Origin: Myxococcales bacterium
GTDB taxonomy: Bacteria > Myxococcota_A > Polyangia > Polyangiales > JADJMO01
NCBI GenBank assembly: GCA_016709545.1
Contig: JADJMO010000035.1
Span: forward strand, 1-64,000
DNA length: 64,000 nucleotides
Direction of reading: 5' to 3'
The translations under genes were made by a program, and so were the position numbers. The notes below the pieces were generated by a model. The model was not told where the DNA came from. It made no database searches and saw only the letters and a list, made by a program, of their open reading frames with translations. The number at the start of each line of letters is the position of its first letter. Position 1 is the stretch's first letter. This document shows, piece by piece, positions 32,386-41,468 of the stretch.

Positions 32386-35040
32386 CTACGGAACGGCCTT
32401 GGTGACCGCCGGGTAGAGGGCCTTGCCGTTCGCGTCCTTGTCGGTGCGGAACGCGCGCGGGGCCATGCCGACCGCCAGCGCGTAGAGCGTGGTCTGCGGG
32501 TAGTTGCTCATCGGGGCCTCGGGCGTGCCGGCGCGGGCCACGAAGCCGTCCGCCTGGCCGCGGGCGAGGATCCCGCGGACGCAGCCCGCTTCGATCAAGG
32601 CCTGGGCGAGCGCGTCGTCGCCGCCGAGCTTGGCGCGGGCCACCACCACGCGGCCCTCCTTGGTCACGCCGACCGCGAGGCGCAGCCAGACGCCGCCGAG
32701 GCTCGCGTGGTCCACGACCTTGCCGTCGTTCACGAGCAGCGTGCCCTGGACGAGATCGGTGCCGACCGGCGTCTCGCTCGCGAGGAACACGGCGAGCTGG
32801 CCGTCCGGCTTCACGGCGAGGGTGGCCTCGCCCGCCACCATGGGCGTCACGACCTTGCCGTCGATCGCCAGGCCGAGGTGGTGCTTCGCTTCGGGGCTGC
32901 CGAACCCGATCGCCGCGATCGCGCGCTTGGCGTCGTCGCCCGCGAGCTCGTGCGGCGCGGTGAGCTTCTCGCTCGTGCCGGCGCGGACCACCCAGCGCAC
33001 GCGGCCGGGATCGAACACGCTGATGCTGATCGGCTCGCTCTTGCCGGTGAGCTGGCCCTTGAAGATCCCGGGCAGCCACTTGGGCGGGGGCTGCACGCCC
33101 TCGTCGGCGACCAGCGCCACGGGGCCGCTCGCGGTGGTGAGCACGGGCGGCGAGGGATCGCGGAGCAGCGCGAAGAAGAAGTCCTTCGGGTTGTAGTCGA
33201 TGTAGCGGCGCGGCCCGATGGCCATCAGCGGCGTCAGGGTCTCGCTGTGGCCGGTCTTGAGCTGCGCGTCCTCGAAGGTCATGAACACGAAGCCCGTGTG
33301 GTACGGGTTCATGTCGAGGTGCATGCCGTAGTCGCAGCCCGCGAGCTGCATGGCCTTGCCGAGCGCCTCGGGGCCCACGTCGTCGCCCCACACGTAGAGC
33401 GTGTGCTTGGCCTTGGTGATGCACAGGCCCGAGCGCTCGGTCTGCTGGCCGGTGAGCTTGGGCTGACCGACGAGCACCGCGCCCCACGACATGCGCTTGC
33501 GCGGGTTGAAGACGCCGTCCTCGACCAGCGGGTCCATGTTCTGGCGGTAGGAGAAGATGTCGGGCGCGATGTCCTTGGTGGGGGCCCACGAGCCCATGCC
33601 GAAGCGCCCGTCGTCCATCACCATCGCGGTCGCGCCGGTGGGCACGGGCGGCAGGAGCACGCGCTTCTTGAGCATCATGCCGTAGTGGCCGTGCTCGGTC
33701 TTGAACCCGCCGTTCCACGCGGCCACCACGCGCCGCGCGATCGCGGGCTCGCGCGGGATGCGACCGGTGCCGTGGAACGAGCCCACGGTCGGCTTGGGAT
33801 CCTCGACGCCCGCCTCCATGTCGAAGTCGAGCTGCCGCGTGTCCATCGCGAGGAGGAGGATCTTCGAGTAGGGCCGCTGCACGTCGGGCCGCACGAACGT
33901 GCGGTAGAACGGCGAGGGCGCGCCGGGGATGCGGCGCATCCAGTCTTGCTGGATGGCGACCCACTGCCCCTCGCCCTCTTCCGGGGTCTGGTAGATGGTG
34001 GGCACGGGGCTCGGGGGCCAGTAGCCGCCGTCCTCGCCCGCGGCGGTCGGATCGAGCGGTCGGGCGGCGATCTTCTCGGCGTCGGCCTTGAGCACGTCTT
34101 TCGGCGCCGTCGAGCCGATGCCGTGCTTGACCCGCTTGAGCTTGTCCTTCCACTCCCACACCTTGGCCTCGAGCCAGGCGATCGGCTCGGGCCCGATCCA
34201 GGGGATCGCGCGCACGGTGTCGACGAGCCAGTGGATCGGTCGCTTCGGGATGCGGATCAGGAGCTCGGCCTTCACGCCGTCGACCGGCGTGACGAGCTCC
34301 GCCTTGTCGATGTCGACGCGGGCGGTGCGCACGCCGCCCTGGGCCATCGCGAGCTGCGCGACGAGCACGCCGCCCTCGAAGCGCAGCACCGCGCTCGAGG
34401 CCTCCTTCTCGAGGGCCACCTGCACGCGCAGGATGCCGCGGCCGTCGCCGGTCTCCTGGATGTTGCTGACGTACAGCATGGCGCGGTCGACGAAGCCGTT
34501 GGTCTTGGCCGCTCGGCCCTCGCCGCGGAGGTCGAGCGCGGTGAGTCCCTGCAGCTGGCCGTAGGCGTAGGTGGCGAAGGCCACGCGCTCGCCACTGGCG
34601 TCCCGGACGAGTCCTTGCTCGTCGCCGTAGGGCGTGGACGTGAGGTTCACGACGTCGCGGATCTCGAGCGGTCGCCCCTCGGGGGAGAGCCGCACGCGCG
34701 CGCGGTAGAGGTCGCGCGGGGTGCCGGGCTTGTCGGACCCGAGGAACAGGATGCGCCGCCCGTCGCCGTAGTCGGCGAGGAGGCCGTCGCTCGCCTCCCA
34801 CACGAAATCGTGGGGCCGGACGACCACGTGGGCCGCCTTGCCGAGGGCGCTCGTGAGCCCATCGAGGGTCTTGGGAGGGGGGCCTCCCGCCGAGCAAGCC
34901 TTGATCACCCCGACCAGGGCGACGACGCCGAGGGCGCGCCCGTGGGCGGACAGCAGGGCCTTGGGCCGCGTGAGATCGAAGCCGGGGCGGGGCGAGGGCC
35001 GCTCGGACACCGGCTCGGACTCGGGGGCGGCGACAGCCAT
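32386..35040 (-). CDS. Large membrane-anchored protein with phosphodiester glycosidase (NAGPA)-like region
   Basis: The 884-residue protein has a Pro/Glu-rich cytoplasmic start and one hydrophobic segment (about residues 34-52), so the bulk is extracytoplasmic. The middle region, around AWNGGFKTEHGHYGMMLKKR, GRFGMGSWAP, TERSGLCITKAKHTLYVWGDD and ALGKAMQLAGCDYGMHLDMNPYHTGF, has the order of motifs of the NAGPA phosphodiester-glycosidase fold, although the normal DGGGSS is LDMNPYH here. The N-terminal 300 residues look beta-rich. The function is unknown. ATG 35040 is taken; an in-frame TTG at 35079 is possible. It diverges from the TetR gene. Confidence 0.7.
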   Translation of the reverse strand: MAVAAPESEPVSERPSPRPGFDLTRPKALLSAHGRALGVVALVGVIKACSAGGPPPKTLDGLTSALGKAAHVVVRPHDFVWEASDGLLADYGDGRRILFLGSDKPGTPRDLYRARVRLSPEGRPLEIRDVVNLTSTPYGDEQGLVRDASGERVAFATYAYGQLQGLTALDLRGEGRAAKTNGFVDRAMLYVSNIQETGDGRGILRVQVALEKEASSAVLRFEGGVLVAQLAMAQGGVRTARVDIDKAELVTPVDGVKAELLIRIPKRPIHWLVDTVRAIPWIGPEPIAWLEAKVWEWKDKLKRVKHGIGSTAPKDVLKADAEKIAARPLDPTAAGEDGGYWPPSPVPTIYQTPEEGEGQWVAIQQDWMRRIPGAPSPFYRTFVRPDVQRPYSKILLLAMDTRQLDFDMEAGVEDPKPTVGSFHGTGRIPREPAIARRVVAAWNGGFKTEHGHYGMMLKKRVLLPPVPTGATAMVMDDGRFGMGSWAPTKDIAPDIFSYRQNMDPLVEDGVFNPRKRMSWGAVLVGQPKLTGQQTERSGLCITKAKHTLYVWGDDVGPEALGKAMQLAGCDYGMHLDMNPYHTGFVFMTFEDAQLKTGHSETLTPLMAIGPRRYIDYNPKDFFFALLRDPSPPVLTTASGPVALVADEGVQPPPKWLPGIFKGQLTGKSEPISISVFDPGRVRWVVRAGTSEKLTAPHELAGDDAKRAIAAIGFGSPEAKHHLGLAIDGKVVTPMVAGEATLAVKPDGQLAVFLASETPVGTDLVQGTLLVNDGKVVDHASLGGVWLRLAVGVTKEGRVVVARAKLGGDDALAQALIEAGCVRGILARGQADGFVARAGTPEAPMSNYPQTTLYALAVGMAPRAFRTDKDANGKALYPAVTKAVP

Positions 35041-35075
35041 GGGAAGCGTCCGGCTAGCGGAGGCAGCTGGTGGGG

Positions 35076-35138
35076 GCAAACAAACCCTACGGTTTCTGCC
35101 CAGATCCAGAAAGTAAGTGACAGCTCACATTTGTTTGC
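35076..35138. promoter_or_regulatory. Divergent promoter region with TetR-type operator
   Basis: The 110-bp gap between the NAGPA-like gene and the TetR gene has two nested symmetries. An inner dyad GTGACAGCTCAC (35117-35128) resembles operators of TetR regulators of fatty-acid genes. An outer pair of perfect 9-bp inverted repeats, GCAAACAAA (35076-35084) and TTTGTTTGC (35130-35138), brackets it. The region is AT-richer than its surroundings and 13 bp before the TetR start, so autoregulation is likely. Confidence 0.5.
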
Positions 35139-35150
35139 TAGAACGGCGGG

Positions 35151-35765
35151 ATGGAGATGCGCCTCCCCATCCAGAGCCGCGCGCTCGCCACGCGGGTGCG
35201 GATCGTCGAGGCCTCGGCCCAGCGTCTGGTCGAGGCGGGGCTCGCGGGCGCGGGCACCCCGGCCGTCGCGCAGGGGGCGGGGATGTCGCAAGGGGCGGTC
35301 TTCAAGCACTTCCCGACCAAGACCCACCTGCTCGCCGAGACGGTCGCCCACCTGCTGCGGGGGCTGGTGATCGCGTTCAAGACCGGCTTGCCCGGCGACG
35401 CCTCCCACGCCCCGCTCGAGGCCCGGGTCGAGGTGGGCGTGGCGTCGCTCTGGCGCGTGTTCCGCAGCGACGAGCTCCGCGCGGTGTTCGAGGTGTACGT
35501 CGTCGCGCGCACCGACCCGGCGCTCGAGGCGCTGCTCGAACCGGTGCTCGCCGCCCACCGCGCGCGCATCCACGAGGAGGCGCAGGCCCTGTTCCCCGAG
35601 CTCGCCTCGCACGCCGACTCCTCGCTCGTGATCGACGCCGTCGTCTACGCGATGCAGGGCGCCGCCGTCGGGCTGTTCGGCCCTGCGCTGCGCGACGACG
35701 CGCAGAACCTCGCCTTCTTCCGCCGCCTCGCCCTGCGCGAGCTCGCCCATCTCCTCTCGCAGTGA
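35151..35765 (+). CDS. TetR family transcriptional regulator
   Basis: The 204-residue protein has an N-terminal TetR DNA-binding domain (residues 12-60): ATRVRIVEASAQRLVEAGLAGAGTPAVAQGAGMSQGAVFKHFPTKTHLLAETV, where SQGAVFKHFPTK is the recognition helix with the typical Phe-x-x-K. The C-terminal ligand domain is all-helical. It is 7 nt upstream of a fatty-acid/sterol hydroxylase gene in the same direction, so it most likely controls that operon in response to a lipid. Its own promoter carries a TetR-type dyad. Confidence 0.92.
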   Translation: MEMRLPIQSRALATRVRIVEASAQRLVEAGLAGAGTPAVAQGAGMSQGAVFKHFPTKTHLLAETVAHLLRGLVIAFKTGLPGDASHAPLEARVEVGVASLWRVFRSDELRAVFEVYVVARTDPALEALLEPVLAAHRARIHEEAQALFPELASHADSSLVIDAVVYAMQGAAVGLFGPALRDDAQNLAFFRRLALRELAHLLSQ

Positions 35766-35772
35766 GCCCCCG

Positions 35773-36642
35773 ATGTCCACGCTGATCTACTTCTCGATCC
35801 CCGTCTTCTTGATCACGATGCTGGTCGAGGCGCTGTGGGCGCGGCGCGCGCTGCGCGAGGGCGCGGACATCCGCGGCTACGAGCGGCGCGACTCGGCGGC
35901 GAGCCTCGCGATGGGGCTCGGCAACGTCGGCATCTCCGCGATCACCAAGCTCGGGAGCCTCGCGGTGATGACGTGGATCTACCAGCACCGCCTGTTCACG
36001 CTGCCGACGACGGTGTGGTGGAGCTGGGTGCTGCTCTTCTTCGCCGAGGACTTCTGTTACTACTGGTTCCACCGCGCGAGCCACGAGGTACGCCTGTTCT
36101 GGGCGGCGCACGTCAACCATCACTCGAGCAAGCACTACAACCTCTCGACCGCGCTGCGGCAGTCGTGGACCACGCCGTTCACCGCGCCGATCTTCTGGTG
36201 GATCCTCCCGCTCCTCGGGTTCCACCCGCTGGCCGTGCTCACCCAGCAGGCGGTGAGCTTGCTCTACCAGTACTGGATCCACACCGAGTCGATCCGCACC
36301 CTCGGCCCGCTCGAGTGGGTGTTCAACACGCCGTCGCACCACCGCGTGCACCACGGCAAGAACCCCGAGTACCTCGACAAGAACTACGGCGGGATCCTCA
36401 TCGTCTGGGACCGCCTGTTCGGGACGTTCGAGCCCGAGCGCGCGCGCGTCGAGTACGGGCTCACGAAGGACCTCGAGACGTTCCACCCGTTCCACATCGC
36501 CTTCCACGAGTGGGTCGCGATGGCCCGCGACGTGCGGCGCTCGAAGAGCCTGCGCGAGGCGCTGGGCCAGGTGTTCGGGCCACCGGGGGGTGCGCGCCGG
36601 GAGGAGGCGGTTGGGGAAGAGCGGGTCGCGCCGCAGGCCTAG
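35773..36642 (+). CDS. Sterol desaturase / fatty acid hydroxylase family protein
   Basis: A 289-residue integral membrane di-iron enzyme. The His clusters of the family are present: HRASH, HVNHHSS, HTES and HHRVHH, within about four transmembrane helices (first at 5-22, then 52-70, 78-98, 140-160). Such enzymes hydroxylate or desaturate lipids with O2. It is co-transcribed with the TetR gene. The nearby isoprenoid cluster makes a sterol or carotenoid substrate conceivable, but the two loci are 6 kb apart and this is only a suggestion. The C-terminal 30 residues are a low-complexity tail. Confidence 0.9.
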   Translation: MSTLIYFSIPVFLITMLVEALWARRALREGADIRGYERRDSAASLAMGLGNVGISAITKLGSLAVMTWIYQHRLFTLPTTVWWSWVLLFFAEDFCYYWFHRASHEVRLFWAAHVNHHSSKHYNLSTALRQSWTTPFTAPIFWWILPLLGFHPLAVLTQQAVSLLYQYWIHTESIRTLGPLEWVFNTPSHHRVHHGKNPEYLDKNYGGILIVWDRLFGTFEPERARVEYGLTKDLETFHPFHIAFHEWVAMARDVRRSKSLREALGQVFGPPGGARREEAVGEERVAPQA

Positions 36643-36653
36643 GGTGTCGCGCG

Positions 36654-37315
36654 TTACTCGACGTAGAGCGCGAGGCCGGAGACGAAGAAGTCGTCACCGC
36701 CCGTGGTGCGGCGGCTCGCGACGACGAAGGTGAAGGAGGTCTCCTCGTGCTTGGTGACGAGGGTGGCTTCGGAGAGCTTCCAGCCCGTCTCCAGGGTGAC
36801 GGCGGTCCACACCTCGCTGTCGCTCACGTCGCCCGCGTCGCCGGGGTGGTAGAGGCTCGCGAACACGGCGGGCGTGACCCCGGTGGGCGCGGTCGGGCTC
36901 TTGAACCAGCCGCGCAGGCGCAGCTTCGTGCCCACCGGGAAGGTGCGCTTGCCCTGGTAGCTGAGCCCACCGTACGCGCCGGTGGTCTGGACGTGCAGCG
37001 CCTGGCCACACGGGCCGGTGGAGAACTCCGTCGACGTGTCCCGGACACGCTCCACTCGGAGAGCCCGCTCGAGAAGTCTCCGTTCGGGAGGAGGTTCACG
37101 GGCCGAGCCACGCAGTCCCCCACGGCGCCGTCGCCCGCGGCGTCGGCGTCCGGCGCTCCCGAGTCTGCGCCCGCGTCGAGGGCGGTGGAGTCGCCCCCGG
37201 CGTCGGTGACGTCGCTGCTCGCGTCCACGCTCGGCGGGCCGACCGGGTCACCCTGACAGCCCGACCAAACGGGTGTGATTGCGAGGGCCACGAGGAGCCC
37301 GGCCGGGGTTCGCAC
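36654..37315 (-). CDS. Lipoprotein with carbohydrate-binding-like domain (frameshifted)
   Basis: The start (GTG 37315) encodes MRTPAGLLVALAITPVWSGC, a lipoprotein signal, then an Asp/Ala/Ser-rich spacer and CVARPVNLLPNGDFSSGLSEW. The rest, TSTEFSTGPCGQALHVQTTGAY to DDFFVSGLALYVE, is in the next frame; adding one G at the run near 37,036 joins them as SVSGDTSTEF. The second part looks like a beta-sandwich carbohydrate-binding module. It is a paralogue of the next gene upstream (37358-38083), which has the same order of signal, spacer, NLVPS...W start and GPCGKGLH. It is read in the same direction. Confidence 0.75.
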
Positions 37316-37357
37316 CGGTGCAGTCTAGCATCCCCACCGCCTGGGCGAGCCCTGCCG

Positions 37358-38083
37358 TCAATCGACGGTGACCGAGATGCCGGCCACGTAGAAGTCGTCG
37401 AACACGGCGTCGGAGCGGTTGCTCGTGATCAGCAAATCGAAGAAGGTCTCGTCGGCGTCGAGCGTGGAGGTCGCCTCCATCCACACCCACGTGGGCTGCA
37501 GGTCCGCGTCGACGCCGATCTCCTTGCCGGCGACGTCGCCGCCGTCGACGGTGTGACCGAACCGCGCGGTCACCGCGGGCGGTGTGCCACCGACCACCCC
37601 GTTGGCGTGGAACCACGCGCGGACGCGCACGACGCTGCCCTTCGGCCAGGCCCCCACGAAGTGACGCCGCACGTTCGCGTAGAGGGCAGTGCCGCGCAGG
37701 TGCAGCCCCTTGCCACACGGGCCTTCGATCACCGCGGGCGTGAAGCCCGTGATACCCCAGCCCGACAGGCTCTCGAGGCTCGGCACGAGGTTCTTGCCCG
37801 TCGGAACGCAGCCGCCGTCGAACGCGGCGTCGTAGGCGCCGAGATCCAGCGGGCCGTCGCCGAGGCTCGTGTCGACGCCACCGTCGCCGGCGCCCGTGTC
37901 CACCCCACCGTCGCCGAGGCTCGTGTCGACGCCACCGTCGCCGAGGCTCGTGTCGATGCTCGCGCTGTCCTTCGCGCCGTCCACGCTCCCGACGTCGTCG
38001 GCGGGTGGCGCGCCGACCGTGTCTCCGCGGCACGCCGCCGTCGAGAGCGGAGCGAGGAGCGCGAGGAGCAGGATCGGACGCAC
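37358..38083 (-). CDS. Lipoprotein with Asp-rich repeat spacer and carbohydrate-binding-like domain
   Basis: The 241-residue protein starts MRPILLLALLAPLSTAACRG (lipobox TAAC). The spacer contains four copies of a 9-residue unit, VDTSLGDGG, encoded by 27-bp tandem repeats. The C-terminal domain (residues 90-241) with GPCGKGLHLRGTALYANVRRHFVGAWPKGS and DDFYVAGISV is a predicted beta-sandwich shared with the neighbouring paralogue. Surface binding of polysaccharide is inferred from similarity to carbohydrate-binding modules. It is read with the downstream paralogue, 42 nt apart, and follows the MYXO-CTERM esterase by 9 nt. Confidence 0.8.
   Translation of the reverse strand: MRPILLLALLAPLSTAACRGDTVGAPPADDVGSVDGAKDSASIDTSLGDGGVDTSLGDGGVDTGAGDGGVDTSLGDGPLDLGAYDAAFDGGCVPTGKNLVPSLESLSGWGITGFTPAVIEGPCGKGLHLRGTALYANVRRHFVGAWPKGSVVRVRAWFHANGVVGGTPPAVTARFGHTVDGGDVAGKEIGVDADLQPTWVWMEATSTLDADETFFDLLITSNRSDAVFDDFYVAGISVTVD
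37854..37961 (-). repeat. Four 27-bp tandem repeats in a lipoprotein spacer
   Basis: Units at 37854-37880, 37881-37907, 37908-37934 and 37935-37961. Units 1 and 3 are identical, unit 4 differs only at its end, and unit 2 is more divergent. Each keeps the frame and encodes nine residues of the Asp/Gly-rich spacer after the lipobox. Repeat number is likely to vary between strains, changing how far the domain stands off the membrane. Confidence 0.85.
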
Positions 38084-38092
38084 GGCCGCAGT

Positions 38093-39025
38093 CTAGCGGC
38101 GTCGGCGGCAGGCAACGAGGTACATGGCGAGGACGACGAGCCCCCCCACATTCCCCCGCGCCCCTGCCGCGTGGCAACCACAATGGGTGAGCGCTTGCGG
38201 GGGCGGTGCCCGCGACAGCGGGGGCTCGACGCGCGTGCTGGAGGACGACGCGAGCGGGACGAGCGATGCCGGCGCGAGCATCGCCGTCGGCAGCGGGCAG
38301 TGGCGAGGGTGCGCGAGCAGCCAGTCGAGGATCGTCGCGGGTGCGGCGGTCGCGTGCACCGCGCTCCACTCGCCGGCGTGATTGGCCTTGGGGTGGAGGT
38401 CCCAGCGCACGTCGGCGCCGCACGCGAGGTACCGATCGCGGAGGCCGACCGCGAGGTGGTGGAGGGGGTTCGCGTCGCCCACCACGAACAGCGCCGGCAG
38501 GTTGCATCGCGGGCACGCCTTGTCGCGGGGAGGGATTCCGCCCCCGAGGTGCGCCACCGCGGCGTAGCGACCACCGAGCGCTCCGGCCCACCAGCCGAGG
38601 TACGAGGCGCCTCCCGACCAGCCGGCGAGGAAGATGCGGTCGGGATCGATGGCGTAGGTGGCCTCGATGGCCTTGACCTGGGACTCGAGCCACTGGGTCG
38701 GGTCGCCGCCCTCCCACTGCCACCACGAGCCCTCCACGCAGCCCTTGTCGGTGGGGCAGCGCGGGGCGAAGACCGCGATGCCGCGCTTGGCGGCCTCCTT
38801 GGCGAAGACGTCGGCGGCGCCGTGCACGTCGGGGCTCCCACCCCCTGCATCGCCGTGGAGCACCACCACGAGTGGCGCTGCGGCGTCGGCCGGCGGTGGA
38901 TCGAGGACGCACCCCGCGCACGGGAACCCGACGCGGCGCTTGGCCGACGCCGCGCTCGTGATCGCGAGGCCGACGGCGAGCACGCCCACGAAGAGGGCCT
39001 TGCTGCCCAGTGTGACGGCACGCAT
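38093..39025 (-). CDS. Secreted alpha/beta-hydrolase with MYXO-CTERM anchor
   Basis: The 310-residue protein has a signal peptide (VGVLAVGLAITSAASA), then FPCAGCVLD and an alpha/beta-hydrolase domain: VVVLHGDAGGGSPD, nucleophile elbow AGWSGGASYLG and HPKANHAGEW with the likely catalytic His, as in PHB-depolymerase-type esterases. The C-terminus is THCGCHAAGARGN, then a hydrophobic helix and RRRR, the MYXO-CTERM sorting signal of Myxococcota, in which the invariant Cys is processed. It should therefore be anchored on the outer surface. It is the first of three genes in a row for surface proteins. Confidence 0.85.
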   Translation of the reverse strand: MRAVTLGSKALFVGVLAVGLAITSAASAKRRVGFPCAGCVLDPPPADAAAPLVVVLHGDAGGGSPDVHGAADVFAKEAAKRGIAVFAPRCPTDKGCVEGSWWQWEGGDPTQWLESQVKAIEATYAIDPDRIFLAGWSGGASYLGWWAGALGGRYAAVAHLGGGIPPRDKACPRCNLPALFVVGDANPLHHLAVGLRDRYLACGADVRWDLHPKANHAGEWSAVHATAAPATILDWLLAHPRHCPLPTAMLAPASLVPLASSSSTRVEPPLSRAPPPQALTHCGCHAAGARGNVGGLVVLAMYLVACRRRR

Positions 39026-39073
39026 CGAGAGAGAGACCCCGAACCCCGGCCGTCCTTGGCCGAGGTCCCCGGG

Positions 39074-41404
39074 TCACTCGGCGGCTTCTTCCTTCGGGCC
39101 GTCGTCGGTCTTCGGAGCGTCCTCGAGGGCGCAGGCCTTGAGCAGGAGCTCGGCCACGTCGAGCTGCTGGATCGACTCCTCCTTGTTCTCGGCCTTGAGG
39201 CCGTCGGTGATCATCGTCATGCAGAACGGGCACGCGGTGGCGATGGACTTGGCTCCCGTATCGAGGAGCTGCAGCGTGCGCTTCTTGTTGACGCGATCGG
39301 TGCCCTTTTCCTCCATCCACATCTGCGCGCCGCCGGCGCCGCAGCAGAGGCCCTTGTTCTTGTTCCCGTACTCGGCCTCGACGAGCTCCACGCCCGGGAT
39401 GGCGGTGAGGATCTCGCGGGGGGCGTCGTAGATCTCGTTGTAGCGGCCGAGGTAGCAGCTGTCGTGGTAGACGAGCTTCTCGGCGAGCTGCTTCTTGACC
39501 TTCAGCTTGCCCTCCTTGAGCAGGCCGAGGAGGTAGTCGGTGTGGTGCACGACCTCGAGCTTCGCGCCGAAGTCGGCGTACTCGTTGAGCAGTGAGTTGA
39601 AGCAGTGCGGGCAGGTCGTGATGACCTTCTTCTTGGCGACGCCGTACTGCTCGAACACGGCCACGTTCTGCTCCGCCAGCGTGGCGAACAGGAACTCGTT
39701 GCCGGCGCGGCGGGCCGGATCGCCCGTGCAGCACTCCTCCTGGCCGAGGATCGCGAAGTCGACCTTGGCCGCCGCGAGCAGCTTGGCGGTGGCCCGCGCG
39801 ATCTTCTTGGCGCGGTCGTCGTAGCTCGCCGCGCAGCCGACCCAGTAGAGCACCTCTGCCTCGCCGTGCTCGGCGAGGGTCTTGACGTCGAGGCCCTCGC
39901 TCCACGCCGCGCGATCGAGGCGGGAGAGGTTCCACGGGTTGCCGTTGGTCTCGAGGCCCTGGAACGGCCGCTGCAGCTCGTGCGGGAACTCGCCACGGAC
40001 CATGACGACGTTGCGGCGCATGTCGACGATCTTGTCGACGTAGGTGATCAGGACCGGGCACTGCTGCTCGCACGCGCGGCAGGTGGTGCACGCCCAGATG
40101 ACGTCGGGGTGGATGAGGCCGGTCGCCGGCTCGCTCGGGACGACGAGGTCCTTGGAGACGTACGCCTTGGGGGCCTCGGCGGCGGGGGGCTTCTTCTCCT
40201 CGCCCTCGGCCGCCGTCTCGGCGCCCTCGCTCGCGGCCGCCGGCCCATGCATCATGGCGCTGCGGGGGCCCTTCTCGAGGTCGAGGATCGGGCCCTCGTT
40301 CTCGTAGAGGTAGTTGCGCAGATCGAGGGTGAGCTGCTTCGGCGAGAGGAGCTTGCCGGTGAGGTTCGCGGGGCAGTTGTCGCTGCAGCGACCGCACTCG
40401 GTGCAGGTGTAGAAGTCGAGGACGTCCTTCCAGGAGTAGTGCTCGACGCGTCCGGCGCCGAAGCCCTCGCCGCCGATGGTGTCCTCGGCCGAGGTCACCG
40501 TGTCGAGGCGCTCCATGATGACCTCGGTCATCGGCTTGTCTTCACCGGTCTCGGCGTTCTTGGTCCGCTCGGCGATCGGGCGCAGGCGGCCCGGGGGGGT
40601 GAGGTCGGAGAAGAGGACGTTCGGGAACGACGTGAGGATGTGGAAGTGCTTCGAGTACGGCAGGATGTTGAGGAAGATCAGGACGAGCGACGAGTGCGTC
40701 CAGAACCCGATCTGCGCGACGAGCACGAGCGCCTTGGGGGAGAGGCCCGCGAGGAGCATCGCCGCGGCGCTGCCGCCCGGCTCGAGCGCCTCGAAGTGGA
40801 TCTGGCCGGTGCGCGCCTCGCGGGCCCGGTGCAGGACGAGCTTGTCGACGGTGCCGCGCAGCTCGTTGTCCAGCGCGCCGTAGGTGAAATACTTCTGGTG
40901 CAGCACCATGGCGGCGCCGTTGTAGAAGATGTCGGCGAACATCATCGTCCAGATGATGCCGAGGATGAGGAACGCCTCGTTGCTCTGCGTGATGCGCGCG
41001 GGCTTCACCACGAGGCGCACGTAGAAGAAGTAGGCGACGCCCGCGATGACCGCGAGCGCGAACACGTCCTTGAGCAGGTTGTAGACCGTGCCGAGCGGCT
41101 GACCGACGCCGAGCACGAACAGCCCGAAGCCCGGGTCGAACCCGCGACCCCAGAGGATGAGCGTGTTCAGCAGGAGGACGAGGAACCCGAGGAACACCAG
41201 GTTGTGCGCGAGCCCCGCCGCCGGGTACTGGTGCATCTTGTTCTGGCCGAGCCAGACCCCGAGCGTGCGCTTCAAGCGGTCGCCCATCGAGTCGAAGCGC
41301 TCGACCGGCCCTCCGACCTGGAGGAGGCGGAAACGGCGGCTCGCCGACCACGCGAACGCAGCCAGGAGACCAACGATGATGGAGAGCATCGCGATGGGGT
41401 TCAC
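39074..41404 (-). CDS. Membrane iron-sulfur oxidoreductase of EtfD (ETF:menaquinone oxidoreductase) type
   Basis: The 776-residue protein combines about five N-terminal transmembrane helices (residues 5-260, haem b-type NarI-like region) with a cytoplasmic part holding two 4Fe-4S motifs, CTECGRCSDNCP and CTTCRACEQQCP, and two CCG domains (EECCTGDPARR...CPHCFNSLLNEY and LCCGAGGAQMWME...ACPFCMTMI) like heterodisulfide reductase HdrDE. This layout matches EtfD-type proteins, which pass electrons from acyl-CoA dehydrogenases via ETF to menaquinone. No etfAB or acyl-CoA dehydrogenase lies nearby. An Ala/Glu-rich insert separates the two iron-sulfur motifs. Confidence 0.88.
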   Translation of the reverse strand: MNPIAMLSIIVGLLAAFAWSASRRFRLLQVGGPVERFDSMGDRLKRTLGVWLGQNKMHQYPAAGLAHNLVFLGFLVLLLNTLILWGRGFDPGFGLFVLGVGQPLGTVYNLLKDVFALAVIAGVAYFFYVRLVVKPARITQSNEAFLILGIIWTMMFADIFYNGAAMVLHQKYFTYGALDNELRGTVDKLVLHRAREARTGQIHFEALEPGGSAAAMLLAGLSPKALVLVAQIGFWTHSSLVLIFLNILPYSKHFHILTSFPNVLFSDLTPPGRLRPIAERTKNAETGEDKPMTEVIMERLDTVTSAEDTIGGEGFGAGRVEHYSWKDVLDFYTCTECGRCSDNCPANLTGKLLSPKQLTLDLRNYLYENEGPILDLEKGPRSAMMHGPAAASEGAETAAEGEEKKPPAAEAPKAYVSKDLVVPSEPATGLIHPDVIWACTTCRACEQQCPVLITYVDKIVDMRRNVVMVRGEFPHELQRPFQGLETNGNPWNLSRLDRAAWSEGLDVKTLAEHGEAEVLYWVGCAASYDDRAKKIARATAKLLAAAKVDFAILGQEECCTGDPARRAGNEFLFATLAEQNVAVFEQYGVAKKKVITTCPHCFNSLLNEYADFGAKLEVVHHTDYLLGLLKEGKLKVKKQLAEKLVYHDSCYLGRYNEIYDAPREILTAIPGVELVEAEYGNKNKGLCCGAGGAQMWMEEKGTDRVNKKRTLQLLDTGAKSIATACPFCMTMITDGLKAENKEESIQQLDVAELLLKACALEDAPKTDDGPKEEAAE

Positions 41405-41468
41405 GCGGTGCGTTGTAGGGTTCGGCGCGTGGGGGAGTCAACGCGCTGCGGCGCTCGAAAAGCCCGGC

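Noticed and set aside
31690..35370. 1226-codon frame opposite to the NAGPA-like gene
   Set aside because: Low-complexity Arg/His/Gly/Val sequence with no motifs; the opposite strand has a protein with recognisable order of motifs and a terminator.
37854..37961. CRISPR-like or regulatory tandem repeat
   Set aside because: The 27-bp units are in frame within a lipoprotein spacer and encode a repeated nonapeptide.
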